Positions 8,530-16,438 of a stretch of DNA of 64,000 nucleotides are shown here, piece after piece. This DNA comes from Caulobacter sp. 602-2 (lineage in GTDB: Bacteria; Pseudomonadota; Alphaproteobacteria; Caulobacterales; Caulobacteraceae), in contig NZ_JAAKGT010000007.1 in the NCBI RefSeq assembly GCF_011043625.1, positions 181,067 through 245,066 on the forward strand, read 5' to 3'. The notes under the pieces were generated by a model. The model was given only the letters and a program-made list of their open reading frames with translations, had not been told where the DNA came from and ran no database searches. Both the position numbers and the translations under genes were made by a program. Position 1 is the first letter of the stretch, and each line of letters begins with the position of its first letter.

Positions 8530-11500
8530 CTACATCGCCCAGCGCAGGCCCAGCCGGAACTCGCGCCCGGTGTGGTGGCGATAGGTCGGAATGAGCGTGC
8601 GGTCGCTGAACTGGCGCTGGTAGGCGTCGGTCAGGTTGGCGGCCTCGGCGGTCAGGGTCAGGCGCGGCGACAGCGTCAGGCGCGCGGCGGCGTCCAGGGT
8701 GGTGAGCGGGTCCACCCCGTCGACGTCGCCGCCGTTGGGGGCCGGGATGGTGGCGAGGTAGCGGCTGCGATGGCTGAGCGCGGCGCGCGCTTCCAGGCCG
8801 GGCCGTTGATAGGCGAGGCCGATATTGGCCGCCACGCGCGGCGCGCCTAGGGCGTCCTGCATGTCGACCCAGGCGCCAGCCTGGTCCAGCAGCCGCACCA
8901 CCGTGCGGGTGTAGGCCGCTGCGCCCTGCACGCTCCAGGCCTCGCCGAGCGGTGCGCGGAACGAGACCTCCATGCCGGTCAACCGACCCGGGCCCGAATT
9001 GATCGGCCGCGAGAACTGCCAGATCGGCAGGCCGGGCGAGCAATCGGGCGCCGCGCCGCAGGCGGCGGCCGCGACGCTGTCGGGCAGTCCGAACGGATTG
9101 GCCGAAAAGGGCGCTGGGCGGGTGCTGGTGCCCTGCACCGTGGTGGCGATGGTCTTGCGGTAGATCGCCGCCGAAAGCTGCACGCCCGGACGCGGGCGCC
9201 AGTCCACCGACAGATCGAAGGCGTCGGCGCGCGTGGGTCGCAGGTCGGGATTGCCTGACGAGGCCGACTTGGCGCCGGTGGTCGATACGCTGACGCCGGG
9301 GCGCAGGCTGATCAGGTCGGGCCGCACCATCACTCTTGCCGCGCCGAACCTAATGACCACGTCGGACGAGGGGCTCCAGGCGAGGTTCAGCGACGGCAGG
9401 GTGGACCAGTAGTCGCTCGAGGCACGGGTCCAGCGCGCTGCCGCGTCCTGCCCGACATCGAGGCTGGCGGCGTCCAGCCGGGTGTGGATCACGCGCAGGC
9501 CCACCTCGCCCCAGAAGCTGCGGGAAGGCGAGCGGGGAAGGGCCAGTTGCAGGAAGCCCGCGTCGGAACGCTCGGTGACGTCGTAGTTCAAACCGGCGAC
9601 CGGGCCTGGGCCGAGCGTGAAGTCCGTGCATCCGTCCCGCGCGCAAGCCGCCGCCAGCGCCGCGGTCGTGTCGATCGCCAGCCATCGCTCCGGCGCGCCG
9701 GCGACGCCGAAGTCGATCCCCTGGCCGACGAGGCGGACGTAGTCGGCCAACGGCAACGCCTGCAGGCCGGCGGGCAGTTGGGCGTTGATGTTGCCGATGC
9801 CGCCGTCGGACCGCATGCGCGCCGAGCCGACGTTGCGGTAGGTCTTGGCCAGCAGGCCCACGCGCCAGTCCAGCGGACCCGAGCGGTTCTCCAGGTCCAG
9901 CGCCAGCGACCGATAGCTGTTGTCGACCCAGTTGGGATCGGAGCGGAACTCGCTGATGGTCCAGGCGTCGGGTGAAGCGAGGGCTGCGTTGCCGAAGTTC
10001 AACGCGGGGCGATCCCTGTCCGAGAAGTCGTAGGCGAAGCCGTCGACGTCGAACTGTTCAAGATAGAGCGTCTGCTGGACCGGATTGCTGAAGTCCGAGC
10101 GGCTGAACCCAGCCAGCAGGCGGCCTTCCAGGCCGTCGCGGAACCGGTGGGTGGCCGCCAGGGTGGTCTGGCGGAAGATCGTGTTCAATTCGTCGCGGCG
10201 GGCCTCGGAGCGCACGTCGACATCGTCGAAACCGCCGGCGATCAGCACGGGCTTGCGGCCACCGAACAGGGCGATGTCCGCCTGCGTGACCTTGACGGCG
10301 TTGATGCCGCAGCGCGGATCCGGCGGCGTTCCGCAGACGCCGGGCGTGCGGAAGGTGAAGCTTTCCAGCAGGTTCTCGCGGCGGCTGGAGCGGAGCTCGG
10401 CGTAGATCGTGTCCAGGGCGATGCGGGTGGCTTCGTCCGGGCGCCATTCTAGGGATCCCGTCAGGCCCAGGCGATCCTGATTGATCTCCATCAGCTCCAG
10501 CCGGGGGATGCGAGCGTGCAGGGCGGCGTTGACGCTCGCCAGGTCGAGCGGCGCGGCGACCGAGCCGAAACCCGGGGCTACGGCGAGGCCGGTCTCCCAT
10601 TGGCCGGCGCTGGCGCCCGCCTCGACCACCGAGCGGCCCGAATAGGCGGCCGAGACCAGCACGCCGAGCCTGCCGGCGGCGTCCCTGCGCGACAGCACCG
10701 CCGATACGCGCGGCTGGGCCTCGCGCGACAGGGTCTGGTAGCCGCCCTCGACGATCAGCACCGCATGGCGGTCGGGCAGTTCCAGAGGCGAGCGGGTGCG
10801 CATGTCGATCGTCGCGCCGAGCGAGCCTTCGTCGACGTCGGCCGAGGCGGTCTTCTGCAGGCGCACCTGCTTGAACAGGTCGGCGGCGAAGATGTTGTAG
10901 TCGAAGGCCCGCCCGCGATTGGTGCCGCCCACGGCGTTGCTGGCCCCGAAGGTGGCCAGGGTCTCCATGCCGTTGACCCGCACCCGCGTGAAGCGGCCGC
11001 CGACGCCCCGCACGGCGATCTGGCGCGCCTCGCCGGCTTCCGGGCCGGCCGTCACGCCCGGCATTTGCCGCAGGGCGTCGCCGAGGCCGAGCGCGCCGGC
11101 GCCGCGAAGCTGATCCTCCAGCAGCACGTCGACCTGGGCCGGCGCGTCGCGCGCCTGTTCCGCCGTGGGTTCGGCCAGAGGGCGAGCCAGCACGCTGATC
11201 GGCGTGACGAGGGTGGGCTCGTCGGGCTGCGGAGGCAGGAGGCGAACGGGCGAGGGTGGGGCGGTGGCGATCGCCTCGGTCCGGCGTCTGAGGGTCACGA
11301 CGCCCGAGGCCGAGATCGAGAAGTCCAGGTCCGAGCCGGCCAGCAGGGTTCGCAGGGCCTGGCCGAGCGGCATCGATCCCGAAAGGCCCAGCGCGCGGCG
11401 GCCGGCCGTCATCGCCGCGGGGGCGGCGATCACTGCTCCGGTCCGGGCCGACACCGCCAGCAGCGCGGTGGCCAGCGGCTGGGCCGGCTGGTCGAAGGCG

Positions 11501-11586
11501 AAGCGCCGTTCGGGCGCGGCCGCCAGGGCCGGCGCGGTCGCCAGCCAGACGGCGGCCATGACCCCGATCGCGGGGACGACCTTCAT
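8530..11586 (-). CDS. TonB-dependent receptor with N-terminal STN signalling domain
   Basis: 1,018 residues. A signal peptide ends near ALAAAPE. An STN domain covers about 25-100 (RRFAFDQPAQPLATALLAVSARTG, ending in VVTLRR), the module through which FecA-type receptors signal to FecR. A plug follows at about 150-270 with LRQMPGVTAGPEAGEARQIAVRG, then a long barrel. The C-terminus reads LGLRWAM, ending in Met rather than the usual Phe. ATG 11586 overlaps the fecR stop (ATGA), so receptor, anti-sigma and sigma factor form one operon. The receptor both imports a ligand and reports its presence. The ligand is unknown; the downstream amine oxidase suggests an amine. Confidence 0.93.
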   Translation of the reverse strand: MKVVPAIGVMAAVWLATAPALAAAPERRFAFDQPAQPLATALLAVSARTGAVIAAPAAMTAGRRALGLSGSMPLGQALRTLLAGSDLDFSISASGVVTLRRRTEAIATAPPSPVRLLPPQPDEPTLVTPISVLARPLAEPTAEQARDAPAQVDVLLEDQLRGAGALGLGDALRQMPGVTAGPEAGEARQIAVRGVGGRFTRVRVNGMETLATFGASNAVGGTNRGRAFDYNIFAADLFKQVRLQKTASADVDEGSLGATIDMRTRSPLELPDRHAVLIVEGGYQTLSREAQPRVSAVLSRRDAAGRLGVLVSAAYSGRSVVEAGASAGQWETGLAVAPGFGSVAAPLDLASVNAALHARIPRLELMEINQDRLGLTGSLEWRPDEATRIALDTIYAELRSSRRENLLESFTFRTPGVCGTPPDPRCGINAVKVTQADIALFGGRKPVLIAGGFDDVDVRSEARRDELNTIFRQTTLAATHRFRDGLEGRLLAGFSRSDFSNPVQQTLYLEQFDVDGFAYDFSDRDRPALNFGNAALASPDAWTISEFRSDPNWVDNSYRSLALDLENRSGPLDWRVGLLAKTYRNVGSARMRSDGGIGNINAQLPAGLQALPLADYVRLVGQGIDFGVAGAPERWLAIDTTAALAAACARDGCTDFTLGPGPVAGLNYDVTERSDAGFLQLALPRSPSRSFWGEVGLRVIHTRLDAASLDVGQDAAARWTRASSDYWSTLPSLNLAWSPSSDVVIRFGAARVMVRPDLISLRPGVSVSTTGAKSASSGNPDLRPTRADAFDLSVDWRPRPGVQLSAAIYRKTIATTVQGTSTRPAPFSANPFGLPDSVAAAACGAAPDCSPGLPIWQFSRPINSGPGRLTGMEVSFRAPLGEAWSVQGAAAYTRTVVRLLDQAGAWVDMQDALGAPRVAANIGLAYQRPGLEARAALSHRSRYLATIPAPNGGDVDGVDPLTTLDAAARLTLSPRLTLTAEAANLTDAYQRQFSDRTLIPTYRHHTGREFRLGLRWAM

Positions 11587-12545
11587 CGCGGCCGAGACGG
11601 GCTTTCGGGGCGAACGTCGATGGTTCGCCGGCCGTCGGCGGTGCTGACGCTGACCGGCAGGATGTCGGGCAGGCTGGCGATGAAGCGGTCGGCTTGTTCG
11701 AGCTGGAAGCTGGCGGTGACGCGCAGCGCCGCCGCTCGCGGCGTGACCGCGAGGTCGCCGTGTCCCCTGGCGGCGAGGTCGGCGATCACGTCGCCCAGCG
11801 GGGCGTCGGCATAGGCCAGCCTCCCGGCGCGCCAGGCGGCGGCCTGGTTGGGCGCGGACAGTCGGCCCGTTTCGGCCTGGCCCTTCTCGACGATCACGTA
11901 GTCGCCCGCGCCCAGGCGCGCGACCTGTCGCCGGGCCTTGCCTTCGTAGACGGCGACGCGCCCTTCCTCGACCGCCACGCGGACCTGGCCGCTTGCGCTT
12001 TGCCGGGCGTCGAAGCGGGTGCCCAGCACCTCGACCTCGGCCTGGCCCACCGCGACCTGGAAACGCCGGCCGTCGGCCTTGCGCACGCTGAAGAAGGCCT
12101 CGCCGCGTTCCAGCACGTATCGGCGATCGTTCCAGCGCGACGGTTGGGCCAGGCGACTGCCGGGGGCCAGGACGGCCGTGCTGCCGTCCTCGAGGGCGAC
12201 CTGTCGCGCCTGGACGCCGCTTTCCAGCGGAGCTGGCGGGCCGGCGACGAAGATCGCGGCGACCAGGCAGGCGGCCAGCGCTGTCACCCCGCCGATCCAG
12301 GCCGCCGTCCGCTTGGGGGCGAGGCGTCTGGCGGCTTCGGTCGGCCGCGCCATGAGGTTCAGCTCGCTCAGGGCCAGGACGACGGCCTCTGCTTCCCGGT
12401 AGGCGCGCTGGTGCGTCTCGTCGGCGTCCAGCCAGCGACGCAGCGCGGCCGAGCGCTCCGGCGGGAACGGCTCGCCGAACACCGCCAGGGCCCAGGCCCG
12501 GGCCTCCTGGCCGATCGGCGAGTCAGGATCGACGGTTGCGTTCAC
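11583..12545 (-). CDS. FecR-family anti-sigma regulator
   Basis: 320 residues. N-terminal DUF4880-type anti-sigma domain (ARAWALAVFGE...RRWLDADETHQRAY), one membrane helix at about 82-102 (AAWIGGVTALAACLVAAIFVAG), then a periplasmic FecR domain with the family strand pattern ALEDGSTAVLAPGSRLA...LERGEAFFSV...VEVLGTRFDAR, and a C-terminal domain that should contact the receptor STN domain. The GTG start at 12545 lies inside the end of the sigma gene (23-nt overlap) and its stop overlaps the receptor start. By family knowledge it holds the ECF sigma inactive until the receptor is ligand-loaded. Confidence 0.93.
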   Translation of the reverse strand: MNATVDPDSPIGQEARAWALAVFGEPFPPERSAALRRWLDADETHQRAYREAEAVVLALSELNLMARPTEAARRLAPKRTAAWIGGVTALAACLVAAIFVAGPPAPLESGVQARQVALEDGSTAVLAPGSRLAQPSRWNDRRYVLERGEAFFSVRKADGRRFQVAVGQAEVEVLGTRFDARQSASGQVRVAVEEGRVAVYEGKARRQVARLGAGDYVIVEKGQAETGRLSAPNQAAAWRAGRLAYADAPLGDVIADLAARGHGDLAVTPRAAALRVTASFQLEQADRFIASLPDILPVSVSTADGRRTIDVRPESPSRPR

Positions 12546-13143
12546 GCGACAGGCCCCTGTAGTCGGCTTTGTAGTCAATGGCGCCGCGCGCCAGGGCGCG
12601 CTGGCAGACGGCGGTGGTCTCGTCGATGGTCTTGCGCACCAGGGCTTCGGAGACGCCCTCGCGCCGCCCGATCTCGGCGAAGCTGAGGCCCTCGATGCGG
12701 CTGGCCGCCAGATAGCGGCGGTGCCGGTCAGGCAGACCGGCGACCACCTTCTCAAGTAGTTTCAGGTCGTCTCGCGCGATCAGGGCGCGCTCGACGTCGG
12801 GCGCATCGTCCGGCTCCAGGGCCTGGGTGGAGGCGTCCAGCAGACGCGCCGCGCGCTGGCGGCGACGGCGGCCATCGAGGGTCAGGTTGATGGCGACGCG
12901 GAACACGAAGGCGCGCGGGCTTTCCAGCGATCGGTCGGAAGGGCGCTCCCCCAGCTTGAGGAAGGCCTGCTGGGCGACATCCTCGGGGTCGGGCGGGCCC
13001 GCGCCGAACCGCGCGCGCAGAAAGGCGCACAGGTCGCCCCAGTCCTGGGCATAGGTGCGCCGATAGGCCGATCGGTCTTTCCACTGCTCGGCCCAATGCT
13101 CTGCATCGTCGCCGCGAGCCTCTGGCCGCTCCGCCCTCGACAC
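12523..13143 (-). CDS. ECF sigma factor, FecI-like
   Basis: 206 residues. Region 2 is seen as DLCAFLRARFG...EDVAQQAFLKLGE...PRAFVFRVAINLTLDGRRRRQR, and region 4 as KVVAGLPDRHRRYLAASRIEGLSFAEIGRREGVSEALVRKTI with a clear helix-turn-helix. The GTG start at 13143 is chosen because GGGGAG lies just upstream. Gene order sigma, FecR, STN-receptor with overlaps at each junction is the standard cell-surface signalling arrangement. It should direct RNA polymerase to its own operon and probably to the amine oxidase and second TBDR downstream. The N-terminal 30 residues are longer than in minimal FecI proteins. Confidence 0.92.
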   Translation of the reverse strand: MSRAERPEARGDDAEHWAEQWKDRSAYRRTYAQDWGDLCAFLRARFGAGPPDPEDVAQQAFLKLGERPSDRSLESPRAFVFRVAINLTLDGRRRRQRAARLLDASTQALEPDDAPDVERALIARDDLKLLEKVVAGLPDRHRRYLAASRIEGLSFAEIGRREGVSEALVRKTIDETTAVCQRALARGAIDYKADYRGLSRERNRRS

Positions 13144-13442
13144 GGGGTCTCCCCAAACATCCGGTCTCGCCGGTTGGCCGGACGATGCTGGCGAAAGTCC
13201 GCCCGATCAATGGACTGCGAAAAATTATGCGTCCTCGACACTTTTCTTGTGCGGATGGCTGCTTGCCGGACGTCGTTTAGTGTCGGGAAGAAAGGCGGAT
13301 AAATTCTCCGCATTTATTTAAGTTACCGGTACCTTTTTCTCTTTTCGTGTCGATTGCGACATGCTTATTTCAATCATGACACCGGTGGCTAACCGGGCGA
13401 GACGGTCGACAAGGCCGCGGCATGGGAAGGGGAGGCGGTTCG
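13144..13442. promoter_or_regulatory. Divergent promoter region with LacI-like sites
   Basis: A 299-bp gap between the minus-strand sigma operon and the plus-strand HU-like/GH3/GH2 operon, markedly AT-richer than its neighbours. It contains ATGACACCGGTGGCTA (13376-13391), a near-palindrome around CACCGGTG, and a second ACCGGT centre at 13325-13330 (GTTACCGGTACC). Such CG-centred palindromes are typical of LacI-family operators. Also seen: TGTCG-attg-CGACA (13348-13361) and a 7-bp inverted repeat CGACACT/AGTGTCG (13236-13242 and 13279-13285). No ORF. The cognate LacI regulator is not in the window. Confidence 0.45.
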
Positions 13443-13787
13443 ATGAACAGCTCTGCGCGCGACTCAAGCGCGACATCGCGCGGCCGATCCACAGGCGGTG
13501 AGCGCCCCGCCGAAGAGCCCGTCCTCGATATCGCCCGGGTCTTCCAGGCGGATGTGGGCGACATGCTGACCCGCTCTCTCTGCCGCCAGATCCGCGAGGC
13601 CTTGCTGGAGGGCAAGGTGGTCGACCTGCCCGGCGTCGGGCGTTTCGAAATCCGCGACAAGCGCCGCTACGGCCTCGTCAATCCGATGAGCGGGGTTCGC
13701 GCCGATCTCGGCGGCGAGCGCGCCGTCGTCTACCGGCCCGATCGCAAGCTGTTGCGCGACCTGAACTCTTCTCGAGGCGATGTTTGA
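13443..13787 (+). CDS. HU-like DNA-binding domain protein heading a glycoside hydrolase operon
   Basis: 114 residues. ATG 13443 chosen for the GGGGAGG seven bases upstream. After a 35-residue low-complexity, Ser/Arg-rich N-terminus comes an HU/IHF-like fold: LCRQIREALLEGKVVDLPGVGRFEIRDK, then a beta-arm region with RYGLVNPMSGVRADLGG, then ERAVVYRPDRKLLRDLN. The LPGVGRFEI and YRPDRKL strings align with HU's 'GFGSF.V' and 'F.PGK.L'. The arm tip NPMSG replaces HU's RNP.TG, so DNA contacts may differ. The stop overlaps the ATG of the GH3 gene by one base (TGATG), so it is co-translated with glycoside hydrolases, an unusual place for a nucleoid-type protein. A regulatory or architectural role at this operon is inference. 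Confidence 0.75.
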   Translation: MNSSARDSSATSRGRSTGGERPAEEPVLDIARVFQADVGDMLTRSLCRQIREALLEGKVVDLPGVGRFEIRDKRRYGLVNPMSGVRADLGGERAVVYRPDRKLLRDLNSSRGDV

Positions 13788-16438
13788 TGAGCGTATCCGT
13801 CCGCAGCCGTCGCTTCGGCGTGGTCTCGTTGCTGGCGTTGGCCCTGGCGTCGGCGCCGGCCGTCGCCCTGGCGGGCGCCGACGCCTTCCATGACGTCACG
13901 CTGTCGCCAGAGGTTCGCGCCGCCGATCTGGTTTCGCGCATGACCCTGGAGGAGAAGGCCGGCCAGCTGAAGCATGCCGCGCCAGGGATTCCGCGCCTTT
14001 CCGTGCCCGCCTTCAACTGGTGGAGCGAGGGCCTGCACGGTGTGGCTCGCGCGGGCGAGGCCACGGTGTTTCCACAGGCCATCGGCATGGCCGCCACCTG
14101 GGACGTTCCGTTGATCCAGGACGTGGCCGACACCATCGCCACCGAGTTTCGCGCCAAGTACGTCGAAAAGCGCGGCGCTGACGGAAGCTCCGGCCAGTAT
14201 CGGGGGCTGACCGTCTGGTCGCCCAACATCAACATCTTCCGTGATCCGCGCTGGGGTCGAGGACAGGAGACCTGGGGCGAGGACCCGCACCTGACCGCCG
14301 AGTTCGGCGTCGCCTTCGTCCACGGCCTGCAGGGCGAAGATCCCAAGCACTACAAGACCGCCGCCACCGCCAAGCACTTCGCCGTGCACAGCGGACCCGA
14401 GGCCGACCGACACCACGACGACATCCATCCCAGCAAGCACGATCTGGCCGACACCTACCTGCCGGCCTTCGAGGCGCTGGTGAAGCGCGGCAAGGTCGAG
14501 TCCGTCATGTGCGCCTACAACGCCGTCGACGGCGTGCCGGCCTGCGCCAGCGACTTCCTGCTGAAGGACACGCTGCGCGGCAAGTGGGGCTTCAAGGGCC
14601 ACGTGGTCTCGGACTGCGCCGCCATCGCCGACGTCTTCCTGCCGACCTCGCACAACTACGCCAAGACGCCGGCCGAAGGCGTGGCCGTGAGCCTGAAGGC
14701 CGGCACCGACCTGATCTGCGCCGAGTTCGGGCTTAACAAGAGCGCCGAGATCGGTCCGATCGTGGAGGCGGTGCAGAAGGGGCTGCTGACCGAGGCGGAA
14801 CTCGACCAGGCCGTTCGTCGTCTGTTCGTCGCCCGCATCAAGCTGGGTCTCTTCGATCCGCCGGCTAATGTCGCCTATTCGAAGATCAAGCCCGCCGACA
14901 ACGACACGCCCGCCAACCGCGCCCTTTCGTTGAAGACGGCCCAGGCCTCGATGGTGCTGCTGAAGAACGACGGCCTGCTGCCGCTGAAGGCCGCGCCCAG
15001 GCGCATCGCGGTGATCGGTCCGAACGCCGACAGCCTCGACGCGCTGGTCGGCAACTACAACGGCACGCCCTCCAGGCCAGTGACGGTGCTGGCCGGGATC
15101 CGCGCGCGCTATCCGGATGCGGACGTGACCTTCGTCGAGGGGACGGGGCTGGTCGGCGCGCCGATGAACACCCTGCCCAATGACGCGCTCTGCGCCGACG
15201 CGGCCTGCGTCGCCAAGGGCGTGAAGCTCGAGACCTTCCAGGGTCTGGACCTGGCCGGTGAGGCCAAGGTCGAAAGCGCCGCCAACGTCCAGGTCGGGTG
15301 GGGGCGTCCCCAGCGCGAAAAGCGCCAGACCTCGACGCGCTGGACGGGGTTCCTCAAGCCGACCGAGACCGGCGTCCATCGCTTCACCCTGCGGGGCGAA
15401 GGCGGCTATCGGGTGATCGTCGACGGCAAGGTCGTGGTCGACGCCTGGAAGCGCCCCGTCGACGCCACGCCAGAGGGCGCTGTCGCCCTGACCGCGGGCC
15501 GGTCGCACGCCATCACTGTCGAGGCCTGGCAGGACGGCGATCGCGGTGACCAGCGCCTGACCTGGAGCAAGCCCAGCCAGGGCGCCGAGGCCACGATCGC
15601 CGCGGCCAAGGACGCGGATCTGGTGCTGTTTGTCGGCGGCCTGACCGCCAAGCTGGAAGGCGAGGAGATGTCGGTCCGCGCACCGGGCTTCGCCGGCGGC
15701 GACCGTACCCGCATCGACCTGCCCGCGCCGCAGCAGAGCCTGCTGGAAGGCCTGCACGCCACCGGCAAGCCCGTGGTGCTGGTGCTGATGAACGGTTCGG
15801 CCATGGCCGTGAACTGGGCTGACGAGAAGCTGCCGGCCATCGTTGAGGCCTGGTATCCGGGCGGGGAGGGCGGCCACGCCGTGGCTGGCCTGATCGCAGG
15901 CGACTTCAGCCCATCCGGCCGTCTGCCGCTGACCTTCTATCGCTCGGTCGACCAGCTGCCGCCGTTCAAGGACTACGGCATGGCCGGGCGCACCTATCGC
16001 TATTTCGGCGGCGAGGCGCTCTATCCGTTCGGCCATGGGCTGAGCTTCACCCGCTTCACCTACGGCCAGCCGAAGGTGGCCAGGTCGGTGAAGGCCGGCG
16101 AAGCGATGAAGATCAGTGTCGATGTCGCCAACACCGGCGGCCGCGACGGCGACGAGGTCGCGCAGCTCTATGTCTCGCGCGGCGCGGCAGGCGCGCCCAT
16201 TCGTTCGCTGAAGGGCTTCCAGCGGATCGCTCTCAAGGCCGGCGAGACCAAGACCCTGACCTTCGAGCTCGATCCTTCGGCGCTCAGCGTCGTCGACGCC
16301 GCCGGCGTGCGCGCCGTCGAGGCCGGTCCGGTCGACCTCTGGATCGGCGGCGGGCAGCCGGTGTCGCGTCCGGGCCTGGCCAAGCCCGCCGGGGTTTCCG
16401 CCCGCTTCGACGTCACCGGCCGGAAGGTGCTGCCGTGA
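13787..16438 (+). CDS. GH3 beta-glucosidase/beta-xylosidase with inserted PA14 domain
   Basis: 883 residues. A Sec signal ends near AVALAGA (about 30). The GH3 N-terminal barrel includes FPQAIGMAATWD, RDPRWGRGQETWGEDPHLT, the substrate-binding KHFAVHSGPEADRH and the nucleophile Asp276 in GHVVSDCAAI. The alpha/beta sandwich begins near 320. A PA14-like insertion of about 130 residues (roughly 460-600, WTGFLKPTETGVHRFTLRGEGGYRVIVDGK) lies within it, and a fibronectin-III-like end follows (VDVANTGGRDGDEVAQLYVS). The arrangement resembles periplasmic beta-xylosidases and beta-glucosidases of plant-polymer degraders. Middle gene of the HU-like/GH3/GH2 operon; its stop overlaps the next GTG start. 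Confidence 0.92.
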   Translation: MSVSVRSRRFGVVSLLALALASAPAVALAGADAFHDVTLSPEVRAADLVSRMTLEEKAGQLKHAAPGIPRLSVPAFNWWSEGLHGVARAGEATVFPQAIGMAATWDVPLIQDVADTIATEFRAKYVEKRGADGSSGQYRGLTVWSPNINIFRDPRWGRGQETWGEDPHLTAEFGVAFVHGLQGEDPKHYKTAATAKHFAVHSGPEADRHHDDIHPSKHDLADTYLPAFEALVKRGKVESVMCAYNAVDGVPACASDFLLKDTLRGKWGFKGHVVSDCAAIADVFLPTSHNYAKTPAEGVAVSLKAGTDLICAEFGLNKSAEIGPIVEAVQKGLLTEAELDQAVRRLFVARIKLGLFDPPANVAYSKIKPADNDTPANRALSLKTAQASMVLLKNDGLLPLKAAPRRIAVIGPNADSLDALVGNYNGTPSRPVTVLAGIRARYPDADVTFVEGTGLVGAPMNTLPNDALCADAACVAKGVKLETFQGLDLAGEAKVESAANVQVGWGRPQREKRQTSTRWTGFLKPTETGVHRFTLRGEGGYRVIVDGKVVVDAWKRPVDATPEGAVALTAGRSHAITVEAWQDGDRGDQRLTWSKPSQGAEATIAAAKDADLVLFVGGLTAKLEGEEMSVRAPGFAGGDRTRIDLPAPQQSLLEGLHATGKPVVLVLMNGSAMAVNWADEKLPAIVEAWYPGGEGGHAVAGLIAGDFSPSGRLPLTFYRSVDQLPPFKDYGMAGRTYRYFGGEALYPFGHGLSFTRFTYGQPKVARSVKAGEAMKISVDVANTGGRDGDEVAQLYVSRGAAGAPIRSLKGFQRIALKAGETKTLTFELDPSALSVVDAAGVRAVEAGPVDLWIGGGQPVSRPGLAKPAGVSARFDVTGRKVLP

